Positions 33,406 to 41,418 are shown, counted from the stretch's first letter. The stretch: 64,000 nt of DNA from DATMMS01 sp036824145 (GCA_036824145.1 DAITAT010000001.1:50965-114964); one strand, 5' to 3'. Translations and numbers: made by a program. Notes: a model not told the origin generated them from the sequence alone.

Positions 33406-34626
33406 ATGGAAACTCCCGCCACCCCCCCTGACTACCCTCAATCGCCGACCTTCGGGTACGAACCGGCGCCCACCGTCACCAACCCCAAGCCCCCTCGGCG
33501 GGGTCGCGTCCTACCCCTGGTCGCGCTGGGCGCGGTGGCCGGCGGAGTGGTGGGCGGAGCGGCTGGCGCGGCCATCGTCGCTGGTCGCCAGAAAACCACA
33601 AGTGCCACCGGGGCCCCCTACATCTCCGCCCCGGTGAACACCGGCGGAGGTTCAACCACCGCCTCCGGCATCTCGGCGGCAGCAATCTACCAGCAGGATT
33701 CCCCGGGCGTGGTCGTTATCACCACCGAGCTCGGCAGCAACTTCCGCAACGTCGGCGAGGCCACCGGCTCTGGCATCGTGGTCAACCCCCAGGGGGACAT
33801 CCTCACCAATGAGCACGTGGTGGCGGGCGCAGCCCAGATCCGCGTCGCCTTCAAGGACGGCACCGTCGTGACAGGCAACGTTGCCGGCACCGATGCTTCC
33901 GACGACCTCGCCGTGGTCCATGTCTCGGGGGCGGGCAGCCACCTGCATCCGCTGGTGCTGGGCAACTCCGACGGGTCCCAGATAGGCGACCCGGTGCTGG
34001 CAATCGGCACGCCCTTTGGCCTGGCGGGCTCGCTCACCTCGGGGATCGTGTCCGGTCTCGGCCGCAGCAGTACCTCCCCCAGTGGCCGCGCGCTGACCGG
34101 CATGATCCAGACGGACGCCCCTATCAACCCGGGCAACTCGGGGGGGCCGTTGCTCAACGCCAAGGGCGAGGTCATAGGCGTCGACGAATCGATCCAGAGC
34201 CCGGTCCAGGGCAGCGTGGGCGTCGGCTTCGCCGTCCCCATCAACACCGCCAAGCGTGTGATCCAGTCGCTGGAGTCGGGCAAGGCAGTTCAGCACCCAT
34301 GGCTCGGCATCAGTGGCCAGACCATGACCTCGTCGCTGGCGAGTTCGTTGAGCCTCCCCAAGCAGAGTGGAGTGCTCGTGGTCCAGGTGGTCAGCGGTAG
34401 CCCTGCCCAGAAGGCCGGGCTGCAGGGCACCGGCAGCGCCGACGCCAGCGATGACATTCTCACCTCCATCGACGGCCACACGCTAGCCTCGGTCGAAGCG
34501 CTGACGACCTTCCTCGATACAAAGAAGGTCGGTGACAAGGTCACCATGACGGTGACCCGGGGCAACAAGACGATCTCCCTCACCGCCACCCTGGCCGACT
34601 TCCAGCAGCAACCAGCCGGAGGCTGA
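33406..34626 (+). CDS. htrA: HtrA/DegP-like S1C serine protease with PDZ domain
   Basis: Membrane-anchored extracytoplasmic quality-control protease. A Pro-rich cytoplasmic start (about residues 1-35) precedes one membrane helix (VLPLVALGAVAGGVVGGAAG, about 36-55). The trypsin-like domain carries His137 (TNEHVVAG), the catalytic Asp at about 166-167 (SDDLAVV) and Ser245 (NPGNSGGPLL). One PDZ domain follows (about 300-400; GVLVVQVVSGSPAQKAGLQG). 406 residues. It is transcribed after tRNA-Ala and ends at a shared hairpin with the convergent gene. Confidence 0.94.
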   Translation: METPATPPDYPQSPTFGYEPAPTVTNPKPPRRGRVLPLVALGAVAGGVVGGAAGAAIVAGRQKTTSATGAPYISAPVNTGGGSTTASGISAAAIYQQDSPGVVVITTELGSNFRNVGEATGSGIVVNPQGDILTNEHVVAGAAQIRVAFKDGTVVTGNVAGTDASDDLAVVHVSGAGSHLHPLVLGNSDGSQIGDPVLAIGTPFGLAGSLTSGIVSGLGRSSTSPSGRALTGMIQTDAPINPGNSGGPLLNAKGEVIGVDESIQSPVQGSVGVGFAVPINTAKRVIQSLESGKAVQHPWLGISGQTMTSSLASSLSLPKQSGVLVVQVVSGSPAQKAGLQGTGSADASDDILTSIDGHTLASVEALTTFLDTKKVGDKVTMTVTRGNKTISLTATLADFQQQPAGG

Positions 34627-34647
34627 CCGGGCAGGCCGCGGCTCAGC

Positions 34648-35940
34648 TCAGAAGCCGCCCGAGCTAGAAGGCTCGGGCGGCCCGGCCGGCTCATCCGACA
34701 AGCCGCCGCTGGCCACCGCCAGGGCGATCAGCATGGCGGCGCCGAGCAGTCCGAACATCACCCCGGCTTCGAGGTGCACCAGGGACTCGCTCTGGTTGGG
34801 GGCCGAGCCAACCTCGGCGAAAAGTCCCAGCGCGGAGACCACCACCAGCGGCGATATCAGCGCCGCCTTTGACGCCCGCGCCCGCCCCAGGGCCCAGATG
34901 GCGCTGAAGACGTAAACCTCGAGGAAGTAGTAGGGCCACACCGTCTTGGCCAGCAGCGCGAAGCTCGCCGCCGTCAGTGCCAGGGCGGCGTAGATCCTGC
35001 CCCTGACCATGCCGCCGGGCCGCGTCGCCAGCCAGAGGTTGATAGCCACCACCAGCGCGTCCACCATCGCTAGGTCCCAGTGCTGGGCTACCTGCTCCCA
35101 GGCCGTGCCCCGGCTGAAGGTCCAGATCGACCCGCTGCCGACGAGCAGGCTCGAGCGGTACCCGAACAGCGAGTGCGCAACGTCGACGCGGTCGGCGAGG
35201 AAGAAGGGGAGCAGGCCACCGATTGCCACCACCGCGCCCACGATGGCGACGCCGCCGGCACGGCGGATGCCCTGCCGCGACCCCGCAAGCAGCAGGGGAA
35301 GCGCGAGCAGGGTCGCGGAACTGCGCGCCAGGATGGCCAACCCCAGGGTCGCGCCGCCGCGCAGCGGACGCTCCGCGGCTGCCCATCGGGCCGCCAGCAG
35401 GACCAGCCAGATCTCCAGCGGCTGCTCGATGTGGCCGTAGCCGGCGACCGAGTGCCAGATCGGCGGGGCGACGGCGAAGGCAGCGTAGGTGAAAAAGCGA
35501 GCACGGCCGGAGAGACGTTGGCCGCGGAGGCGCTCGACCGCCATCACCGCCTCCCGGGCCATCAGCAGAATGAAGAGGCTGAAGAGGCTCAGGGCAACGA
35601 GGCGCCGCAGCTGCATGCTGTCGGTCCACCCGAGCGCCTTGACGACGATGCCTGCGACCGTCAGGGGCGCCAACGCCAGGGGACCGTTGGCGTTGGGGTA
35701 CGACTGCTGCCCCGCCGGTTGGTAGACCATCAGCGGCTGCCCCGCGACGGCGATCCTGGCTGACGGCCAGAAGAACTGGTCGAGGTCGTTGCCAGGAACA
35801 GGGAAAAACGCGACCGCCCCCCACAGCGCTATGCAAGCGACCACCCAGGCGATCGGCGGGACGCGGTCCCAAGGGCGACCGCGCCCGGCATTGGCGGGGC
35901 CGGAGCGGTCGTACCCTGCGGCCGTCACGGCGCTCATCAT
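34648..35940 (-). CDS. Polytopic glycosyltransferase 87-like (DUF2029) membrane protein
   Basis: A membrane protein of about 430 residues with around ten or eleven hydrophobic helices. The early lumenal loop NDLDQFFWPSARIAVAGQPL and then YQPAGQQSYPNANGPLALAP (about residues 52-90) resemble the Asp-containing loop of GT-C mannosyltransferases such as GT87, which use polyprenyl-phosphate sugars. The start is ambiguous: ATG-ATG at 35940/35937, or GTG 35928, which lies 8 nt after a TATGAT hexamer and would fit the leaderless pattern. The stop region overlaps the hairpin shared with htrA. Specific substrate unknown. Confidence 0.7.
   Translation of the reverse strand: MMSAVTAAGYDRSGPANAGRGRPWDRVPPIAWVVACIALWGAVAFFPVPGNDLDQFFWPSARIAVAGQPLMVYQPAGQQSYPNANGPLALAPLTVAGIVVKALGWTDSMQLRRLVALSLFSLFILLMAREAVMAVERLRGQRLSGRARFFTYAAFAVAPPIWHSVAGYGHIEQPLEIWLVLLAARWAAAERPLRGGATLGLAILARSSATLLALPLLLAGSRQGIRRAGGVAIVGAVVAIGGLLPFFLADRVDVAHSLFGYRSSLLVGSGSIWTFSRGTAWEQVAQHWDLAMVDALVVAINLWLATRPGGMVRGRIYAALALTAASFALLAKTVWPYYFLEVYVFSAIWALGRARASKAALISPLVVVSALGLFAEVGSAPNQSESLVHLEAGVMFGLLGAAMLIALAVASGGLSDEPAGPPEPSSSGGF
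34655..34680. terminator. Bidirectional terminator hairpin between htrA and the convergent gene
   Basis: CCGCCCGAGC and GCTCGGGCGG (10 bp, perfect) around a 6-nt loop TAGAAG. It lies 28 nt after the htrA stop and inside the last codons of the convergent gene. Confidence 0.65.
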
Positions 35941-35981
35941 ATCCGTGCACGGTGGGAACAACCCCAAAGGAGGGCAACAGA

Positions 35982-36047
35982 TTGGCGAGTTCACCCGGGT
36001 CGTTTGAGGAGAGGCGCATCGCCGGCGTCAAGGAGGCCGCGGAGTGA
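35982..36047 (+). CDS. Putative 21-codon ORF with strong ribosome binding site
   Basis: TTG 35982 lies 8 nt after AAAGGAGG (35966-35973) and opens a 21-codon frame (MASSPGSFEERRIAGVKEAA...) that ends in a GTGA overlap with the next gene. The ribosome binding site is one of the best in the window, and a second one (AAGGAGG, 36030-36036) serves the next gene. No family is recognised. Confidence 0.5.
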   Translation: MASSPGSFEERRIAGVKEAAE

Positions 36048-36370
36048 CCCCACCCGCGCCGGGCGACCGGGGCTTCCCGCCGCTGAGTCGAGCCCAGCGG
36101 ATCCTGCTCCCAGTCGCCGATGCGTTCATGGTGGCGATGCTTTCGCGCCCGCCATCGGGGTCGCTGCGAACGACGCGGGTGACAACTGCCTCGATCGGGC
36201 TCGCCACCGCGGGGTTCTGCGTCGTCGGCGTGCTCGGCGTGGTTCTCGCGTTGGCGGCCGGCGCCCAGCCCCTGCGCTGGCTCGTAGCCGTCCTCTTGGA
36301 GATCTTCGCCCTCAGCGCCGCGGCGCTGGCCGTGTTCGGGTTGCTCCAGCGCCGCCGGCTGCCTGGGTGA
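36044..36370 (+). CDS. Small two-helix membrane protein, unknown function
   Basis: GTG 36044 with AAGGAGG 7 nt upstream gives 108 residues. A Pro/Arg-rich N-terminus (about 1-45) is followed by two hydrophobic helices (about 48-70 and 77-100) and a basic end QRRRLPG. I do not recognise it. It is coupled to the 21-codon ORF upstream and ends before a strong hairpin. Confidence 0.65.
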   Translation: MTPPAPGDRGFPPLSRAQRILLPVADAFMVAMLSRPPSGSLRTTRVTTASIGLATAGFCVVGVLGVVLALAAGAQPLRWLVAVLLEIFALSAAALAVFGLLQRRRLPG

Positions 36371-36385
36371 AGCGCGGGCAAAAGG

Positions 36386-36420
36386 AAGGGGCAGGCGAGC
36401 TATTTGCTCACCTGCCCCTT
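36386..36420. terminator. Strong hairpin between convergent genes
   Basis: AAGGGGCAGG (36386-36395) pairs with CCTGCCCCTT (36411-36420), with an inner CGAGC/GCTC pairing. It is placed between the small membrane protein and the convergent zinc-ribbon gene and can serve both strands. Confidence 0.7.
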
Positions 36421-36467
36421 GGTCTGGGGCGATTCCGCCTTCGGGCGGGCCCTAGTCCTGCGTTGTT

Positions 36468-36758
36468 CTACCGCCTCGGCTGCTGGCTGAAGCAGTCGCT
36501 GCAGTAAACCGGCCGGCCCGAGGTGGGCTGGAACGGAACCTGCGTCTGCTTGCCGCAATTGCTGCAGATGACGTCGAACATCTCGCGACTGCGGCCACCG
36601 CCGCCTCCGCCCTGGCCGCGCCTGATGGCGCGGCAGTCGGGGCAGCGCCCCGGCTCGTTGGTCAATCCGCGGCTGGCATAGAAATCCTGCTCCCCGGCGG
36701 TGAATACGAACTGCTGATTGCAGTCACGACAGGTAAGGGTCTTGTCCTGGAAACTCAA
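36468..36758 (-). CDS. Double C-x2-C zinc-ribbon protein
   Basis: A 96-residue protein with two zinc-binding modules separated by a Gly/Arg linker (RRGQGGGGGGRSRE). The first is C-R-D-C ... C-P-D-C (about residues 10-42). The second is C-S-N-C ... C-S-D-C (about 65-88). The first half has the form LTCRDCNQQFVFTAGEQDFY, a widespread small zinc-ribbon family of unknown role in bacteria. TTG 36758 is supported by AGAGG 7 nt upstream. It follows the DEAD-box helicase by 43 nt on the same strand, so a shared transcript and an RNA-related role are plausible. Confidence 0.85.
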   Translation of the reverse strand: MSFQDKTLTCRDCNQQFVFTAGEQDFYASRGLTNEPGRCPDCRAIRRGQGGGGGGRSREMFDVICSNCGKQTQVPFQPTSGRPVYCSDCFSQQPRR

Positions 36759-36801
36759 TTGGATACCTCTGGGTGGTTGATGGCGACGCCTGGCGTAGCC
36801 G

Positions 36802-38022
36802 TTATCGAGCAGCTGATTGTGATCGGCCGCGGTTGTTGTTGGAGCGGTAGCGGCCTCGGGGCCCGGCCGCGGCGGGCTTTCCCGCTAAGGCCTTCTCTGC
36901 TGCCGTCCAGGTCGACTTTCTGGGTAGGTCTGGTGCTCCCCCCCGCTGGAGGCGCTTCCATTTGGCCTCTTCCTCGGGAGTGATCATGGTAACCGCGATC
37001 CCGTTCGAGCCCATCCGGCCGGTCCGGCCGATGCGGTGGGTCAGGAGATCAGCGGATTCGGGAAGCTCGTAGTTGACAACCAGCCCGATGTGGCGTACGT
37101 CGATGCCGCGAGCGGCCACGTTGGTGGCGACCAGCACCTTGACCTTGCCGTCGCGGAAGCGATCAAGGGCGCGGTCGCGCTGTCCCTGGCTCATGTTGCC
37201 CTGCAGGGCTTCGCAGCTCATGCCGGCGCGCTTGAGCTGGCTTTCCAGCTTCTGCACCCCCCACTTGGTGCGCCCGAAGACGAGCACCGAGCCGTCGCGG
37301 TGCTCATCGATCAGCTTGCAGAGGTCCTCGAAGCGCCGCGCCGAAGTGGTTTCGTCGATGCGGTGCTCGATGGTGCCGTCGTCCTCGGCCTTGTAGTCGA
37401 CGGCGATGTGGGCGGGGTCGTGGAGCTCGCTCTTGACGACACCTTGCACCCATTCAGGCATCGTGGCCGAGACCAGGATGGTCTGGCGTTCCGGCGGCAG
37501 GTAGGACAGGATCCGGGTCACCTCGGGGGCGAAGCCCTGGTCGAGAAGCTCGTCGGCCTCATCGATGACCGCGACCCGGACGCCGTCGACCTTGAGGCGG
37601 CCCTCCCAGATGTGGTCCATCATGCGTCCCGGTGAGCCGAAGACGATCTGTGGGGTCTGGCTGAGCTGCATCCGCTGCTCGGCGTAGCCGACCCCGCCGA
37701 TCAGGCAGGCGGTACGGAAGCCATGGGGCTTGAGCAAAGCGTCGGCGACGTCGGCGCCCTGGTTGGCCAGCTCCCGCGTGGGGCAAAGGACCAGCGCCAC
37801 GGTGCGCTTGCGGTCGCCGAGTTGAGCGCAGAGCTCGACGATGGGGATGACGAAGGCGGCTGTTTTGCCGCTGCCCGTGGGGGCCTGAACGAGCGCGTCA
37901 CGGCCGGCGAGCAGGGGCGGGATGGCCTGCGCCTGCACGGCGGTAGGCTCGGTGATGCCCATCTTGCCAAGCCCGGCAAGCGTGGGCGCGCTGAGTCCCA
38001 GCGCGTCGAATGTATCTGACAA
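36802..38022 (-). CDS. DEAD-box ATP-dependent RNA helicase
   Basis: RNA-unwinding enzyme of the RhlE/CsdA type. Q-motif GITEPTAVQAQAIP (about residues 22-35), Walker A APTGSGKT (about 48-55), DEAD box VIDEADELLD, SAT motif VSATMP and motif VI HRIGRTGRMG are in order. A short basic tail with RYRSNNNRGRSQSAAR ends it. TTG 38022 is chosen over an upstream GTG at 38070 because AGGAG lies 7 nt before it. 406 residues. A leader of about 115 nt precedes the start, which hints at post-transcriptional control as known for cold-shock helicases. Confidence 0.93.
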   Translation of the reverse strand: MSDTFDALGLSAPTLAGLGKMGITEPTAVQAQAIPPLLAGRDALVQAPTGSGKTAAFVIPIVELCAQLGDRKRTVALVLCPTRELANQGADVADALLKPHGFRTACLIGGVGYAEQRMQLSQTPQIVFGSPGRMMDHIWEGRLKVDGVRVAVIDEADELLDQGFAPEVTRILSYLPPERQTILVSATMPEWVQGVVKSELHDPAHIAVDYKAEDDGTIEHRIDETTSARRFEDLCKLIDEHRDGSVLVFGRTKWGVQKLESQLKRAGMSCEALQGNMSQGQRDRALDRFRDGKVKVLVATNVAARGIDVRHIGLVVNYELPESADLLTHRIGRTGRMGSNGIAVTMITPEEEAKWKRLQRGGAPDLPRKSTWTAAEKALAGKPAAAGPRGRYRSNNNRGRSQSAAR

Positions 38023-38143
38023 AGGTTGTCTCCTGGGTCCTTGAGTTGGGTCGAGGTTCGCGGACCGCAACGGTCACCCACCAACGGTGGGGCTCAAGGA
38101 ACGTTGGAGACACACGCACGGTCAATTGGACCGCGATGAACGA

Positions 38144-38149
38144 ACTGTA
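38144..38149 (-). promoter_or_regulatory. Extended -10 promoter of the DEAD-box helicase
   Basis: TGCTACAGT on the minus strand (hexamer TACAGT). The inferred start near 38137 leaves about 115 nt before the TTG start codon. The leader contains the hairpin CCCACC-GTTG-GTGGG. Confidence 0.45.
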
Positions 38150-38229
38150 GCATGGATTCTGGCCCCCTCCGGGCGAGACCCGCGACTTCAGACCCAGTTC
38201 GCGACCCCTGGAGGATGCCGGCGGCTCCG

Positions 38230-38235
38230 TATAAT
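38230..38235 (+). promoter_or_regulatory. Consensus -10 before ccsB
   Basis: TATAAT, the full consensus, ends 14 nt before ATG 38249. The inferred leader is about 7 nt, too short for a proper Shine-Dalgarno. Confidence 0.6.
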
Positions 38236-38248
38236 CCTCGACGGGCTG

Positions 38249-39190
38249 ATGGAAAACACTTCGCTGACCCTGTTTGGCGTCGCGATCGCCGACTACTTCG
38301 TCTCGATGCCGCTGTACTTCATTGCCGCTGGTTGGGGCAAGCCGCGCCTCGCCCGCGTCGCGATGGCGGTCACGGCTCTCGGCCTGGCGGCGCATCTCGG
38401 CTCCTACGGCTTCCGCTGGGCGGCGGACGGCCATTACCCGCTCTCGAACATGTATGAGTACAGCTCCCAGATGGCCTTGATCATGGTGGCCTTCTTCCTC
38501 GCCACCGCCTACTTCTGGAAGACGGAGTACCTGGGCGGCCTGGTTGTAATTGGGGCGATCGGCATCATGAGCGTGGGCCGCTCGTTGTACACCGGCCCTT
38601 CAGGCTTGATCCCGGCGCTGAACTCCTACTGGCTGAAGATCCACGTCACCAGCATGGTGACGGCATCAGCGCTGCTCAGCTTTACGTTCTTTTTCAGCTT
38701 TGCCGCCCTCCTCAAAGCCTGGGCCATCGGCGGACGCAAGCTGGTGCTGGCTTCGGGCCCGCGCTACTCGCTAGCCGCCACGGTGACCACTTCGGGCGGA
38801 ACCGCCTCCGCCGCCGGTCCGGGCGCGGCCGTCGCGGCCGCCGGGCCACGCTGGCTGCAAACCGCCACCGCCTGGCTGCCTGACCCCGAGACCCTCGACA
38901 AGCTTGCCTTCCGGATGGTCCTGATCGGCTTCCCGCTGTGGACTTTCGGAGTAATGATGGGGGCGGTCTGGGGCGAGCACGCCTGGGGCCGGTGGTGGGG
39001 GAACGACCCCAAGGAGATCATGGCCGCGGTGACCTGGATCATCTACGCCATCTATTTCCACGCTCGCGCCATTGGCGGTATGCGGGGCTACCGGACCACC
39101 GCGATCGCGAGCCTCGGGTTCCTGTCGGTCCTGGCCACCTTCTATTACGTCAACCTCTGGATCGTCGGCCTCCACTCCTACGCCAGGTAA
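38249..39190 (+). CDS. ccsB: Cytochrome c biogenesis protein CcsB/ResC
   Basis: Membrane component of system II cytochrome c maturation, which carries haem to the outside and attaches it to apocytochromes. 313 residues with about eight helices. The haem-handling WWD-type signature reads EHAWGRWWGNDPKEIMAAVTW (about residues 246-266). Conserved His residues lie in flanking loops. ATG 38249 lies shortly after a TATAAT box; longer upstream frames have no such support. It is followed by the thioredoxin-like lipoprotein ResA; ResB/CcsA is not in the window. Confidence 0.9.
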   Translation: MENTSLTLFGVAIADYFVSMPLYFIAAGWGKPRLARVAMAVTALGLAAHLGSYGFRWAADGHYPLSNMYEYSSQMALIMVAFFLATAYFWKTEYLGGLVVIGAIGIMSVGRSLYTGPSGLIPALNSYWLKIHVTSMVTASALLSFTFFFSFAALLKAWAIGGRKLVLASGPRYSLAATVTTSGGTASAAGPGAAVAAAGPRWLQTATAWLPDPETLDKLAFRMVLIGFPLWTFGVMMGAVWGEHAWGRWWGNDPKEIMAAVTWIIYAIYFHARAIGGMRGYRTTAIASLGFLSVLATFYYVNLWIVGLHSYAR

Positions 39191-39710
39191 GCGCTCCCGG
39201 GCCGGGCTGATCCTGGTGGCCGCCCTGGTGGGGCTGGCCGGCTGCTCGCTCCAGCAGCCACTGCAGCAGGCCAACCAGAGCCAGGCCACTGTCGGCAAGC
39301 CGGCGCCCGACTTCAGCGGGACCGACCTTGATGGCAAGCCGGTCAAGCTGTCCGACTACCGCGGCCACCCGTTGGTGCTGAATTTCTGGGCCTCGTGGTG
39401 TGGACCATGCCGCGCCGAGCAGCCGGGGATCACCAGCGCGCTCGCCCACTACGCCCCGCAAGGGCTGCAGGTCCTCGGGATCACGGTTCGCGATAACCTG
39501 GAGGCGGCGAAGATCTTCCGCGACGAGTTCAAGATGCCCTACCGCAGCCTCTTCGACCAGGCCGCCCGTCTCGCTTACGCCTACCAGGTCGACGCTCCGC
39601 CGAGCTCGATCTTCGTCGACGCCAATGGCATCGTCCAGTTCAAGATCACCGGGGCGCTGAGCGAGGCCGGGTTAAAGCAGCTGATCAGCGATAAGCTTCA
39701 CCTCACATGA
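39072..39710 (+). CDS. resA: ResA/TlpA-like thiol-disulfide lipoprotein
   Basis: Extracytoplasmic thioredoxin-fold protein that keeps apocytochrome cysteines reduced for haem attachment. The mature part has VGKPAPDFSGTDLDGKPVKL, the active site WASWCGPCRAEQ and the cis-Pro region DAPPSSIFVD. A lipobox LAGC follows a hydrophobic segment. The start is problematic: no ATG, GTG or TTG lies between TTG 39072 and the signal-peptide core, so the TTG inside ccsB, a CTG, or an indel must be invoked. The functional region begins around 39190. Pairing with ccsB supports the role. Confidence 0.82.
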   Translation: MAVCGATGPPRSRASGSCRSWPPSITSTSGSSASTPTPGKRSRAGLILVAALVGLAGCSLQQPLQQANQSQATVGKPAPDFSGTDLDGKPVKLSDYRGHPLVLNFWASWCGPCRAEQPGITSALAHYAPQGLQVLGITVRDNLEAAKIFRDEFKMPYRSLFDQAARLAYAYQVDAPPSSIFVDANGIVQFKITGALSEAGLKQLISDKLHLT

Positions 39711-39720
39711 GCGGCTCCCG

Positions 39721-39999
39721 ATGCTGACGGCGTTCATGCTGATCACTTGCGAGCGCAGCGCGCTGGCGGAGGTTGGCCCCGGCCTGGCCGAGATCGAGGG
39801 CGTGACCGAGGTCTACACCACCACCGGCGGCATCGACTACATCGCCATCGTGCGGGTGAAGGACATGGAAGCTCTGGCTGAGCTCGTCACCACCCGGCTC
39901 CGAGCCGTTCCCGGCATCGCCCGCACCGATACCCACGTGGCGATGCGCGCCTACAGCGCCACCGACATGGCCGCCGCCTTCCAGATCGGCGTCGACTGA
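39721..39999 (+). CDS. Stand-alone Lrp/AsnC ligand-binding domain protein
   Basis: A 92-residue protein that consists only of the RAM/AsnC effector domain (TAFMLITCERSALAEVGPGL and VTEVYTTTGGIDYIAIVRVK) and lacks the DNA-binding helix-turn-helix. Such stand-alone domains occur widely and may act as amino acid-sensing partners of full Lrp proteins, although the ligand is not evident here. It starts 10 nt after the resA stop and precedes the bS22 promoter. Confidence 0.85.
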   Translation: MLTAFMLITCERSALAEVGPGLAEIEGVTEVYTTTGGIDYIAIVRVKDMEALAELVTTRLRAVPGIARTDTHVAMRAYSATDMAAAFQIGVD

Positions 40000-40005
40000 T
40001 CTAGC

Positions 40006-40014
40006 TGTTAGAAT
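40006..40014 (+). promoter_or_regulatory. Extended -10 promoter before bS22
   Basis: TGTTAGAAT, with the following CGCC identical to the rplU promoter at 17638. The inferred transcript start is near 40020-40021, directly at the base of a hairpin. Confidence 0.6.
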
Positions 40015-40020
40015 CGCCGG

Positions 40021-40044
40021 CGCGCCGTCAGAGGCTGACGCGCG
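40021..40044 (+). promoter_or_regulatory. 5'-terminal hairpin in the bS22 mRNA leader
   Basis: CGCGC and GTCAG (with one bulged C) pair with CTGAC and GCGCG around the loop AGG. Because it begins at the inferred first transcribed base, it could protect the mRNA end or be a binding site for autoregulation. Confidence 0.5.
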
Positions 40045-40076
40045 CCCGATCGGTGTTTAGTTAGGAGACGTCCCAC

Positions 40077-40172
40077 TTGGGTTCAGTCATCAAGAAGCGG
40101 CGCAAGAAGATGCGCAAGCACAAGCACAAGAAGATGCTGAAGAAGACCAAGTGGGCACGCCGCGCGAAATAA
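40077..40172 (+). CDS. Mini ribosomal protein bS22 (AURKAIP1/COX24 family)
   Basis: A 31-residue, extremely basic protein: it begins MGSVIKKRRKKM, continues with HKHKKMLKKT and ends in ARRAK. The N-terminus matches the mycobacterial bS22 protein, which starts MGSVIKKRRKRM and sits in the 30S decoding region. TTG 40077 has AGGAG 9 nt upstream (40063-40067). Because of its size and TTG start it is easily missed. It has its own promoter and a 56-nt leader with a hairpin. The ribosomal role is inferred from similarity. Confidence 0.88.
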   Translation: MGSVIKKRRKKMRKHKHKKMLKKTKWARRAK

Positions 40173-40245
40173 CCCGCGCCGCCATTAAGTTAGTGGTCAA
40201 ATGACACCGTCGTCAGTGTCGGCCCCTTGGCCATGGAGGACCTAG

Positions 40246-41418
40246 ATGTCTGAAGCCCTGATCGTTGAAGCTGTCCGGACTCCCGTCGGGAAGCGGAATG
40301 GCGTCCTAAGCAAGGTCCGTCCCGACGACCTGCTTGCCATCGCGGTGCGCGAGGTCGTGGAGCGCGCCAAGGTCGATCCCGCGATGGTCGAGGACGTGAT
40401 CGCCGGCTGCGTCACCCAGGTCGGTGAGCAGTCGATGAACGTGGCCCGCGAGGCTGCCCTGATCGCAGGCCTGCCCAAGGAGGTCCCCGGTACCACGGTT
40501 GAGCGCTACTGTGGCTCCGGCCAGCAGGCCGTCAACTTTGCCGCTCAGGCGGTCAAGTCGGGAGCGATGGACATCGTCATCGGATCCGGCGTGGAGTCGA
40601 TGAGCCGTCTGCCGATGGGCTCCGACGCGCTCGCCAGTCCCGATCCCTTCGGTGACAGCGTCGGTCCGATCAGCCCCAAGCTTGCGGACCTCTACGAGAT
40701 CATCCCCCAGGGTCTGTCGGCCAACCGCCTGGCCCTGAAATATGGAATCGACCGCGAGGCGCAGGACCGTTTCTCGCTGCACAGCCACGAGAAGGCGATT
40801 GCCGCCGTCGATGAGGGGCGCTTCAAGAGCGAGATCGTCGCCGTCGAGGCAAAGGACAACGGCAACTCCGCCGTCATCGACACCGACGAGGGTCCCCGCC
40901 GGGGCAGCACCTACGAGAAGATCGCCTCCCTGCAGCCCGCGTTCGAGCCCGAGGGGATGATCACCGCTGGCAACTCAAGCCAGATCTCTGATGGCGCCGC
41001 CGCCGTCCTGGTCATGAGCGAAGCCAAGGTCAAGGAGCTGGGCCTCACGCCGCGCGCCCGCATCGTCGCCACCGCAGCCGTGGGCACCGACCCGACGATC
41101 ATGCTTGAGGGCCCGATCCCGGCAACCGCCAAGGTGCTTCAGAAGGCCGGCATGAAGCTGGACGACATCGACCTGTTTGAGGTCAACGAGGCCTTTGCGA
41201 CGGTGGTGCTGGCCTGGCTCAAGGAGACCGGCGCCGATCCCGAGAAGCTCAACTACAACGGCGGAGCGATCGCCCTCGGGCACCCCCTGGGTTGCAGCGG
41301 CGCCAAGCTGATCACAACCTGCCTCAACGAGCTCGAGCGCCAGAACGCACGTTTCGGCCTGATCACCATGTGCATTGGCCACGGCATGGGTACTGGCACC
41401 ATCATTGAGCGCCTCTAG
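40246..41418 (+). CDS. Acetyl-CoA acetyltransferase (thiolase)
   Basis: Thiolase family enzyme that condenses or cleaves acetoacetyl-CoA type substrates. The nucleophilic Cys lies in VERYCGSGQQAVN (about residues 84-96). The second signature is NYNGGAIALGHPLGCSGA (His about 348), and the C-terminal Cys is in MCIGHGMGTG. 390 residues, normal length. A GGAGG ribosome binding site precedes the ATG. It faces an acyl-CoA dehydrogenase gene 326 nt downstream across the pilin gene, consistent with fatty acid or other acyl-CoA metabolism. Degradative versus biosynthetic direction cannot be told. Confidence 0.93.
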   Translation: MSEALIVEAVRTPVGKRNGVLSKVRPDDLLAIAVREVVERAKVDPAMVEDVIAGCVTQVGEQSMNVAREAALIAGLPKEVPGTTVERYCGSGQQAVNFAAQAVKSGAMDIVIGSGVESMSRLPMGSDALASPDPFGDSVGPISPKLADLYEIIPQGLSANRLALKYGIDREAQDRFSLHSHEKAIAAVDEGRFKSEIVAVEAKDNGNSAVIDTDEGPRRGSTYEKIASLQPAFEPEGMITAGNSSQISDGAAAVLVMSEAKVKELGLTPRARIVATAAVGTDPTIMLEGPIPATAKVLQKAGMKLDDIDLFEVNEAFATVVLAWLKETGADPEKLNYNGGAIALGHPLGCSGAKLITTCLNELERQNARFGLITMCIGHGMGTGTIIERL

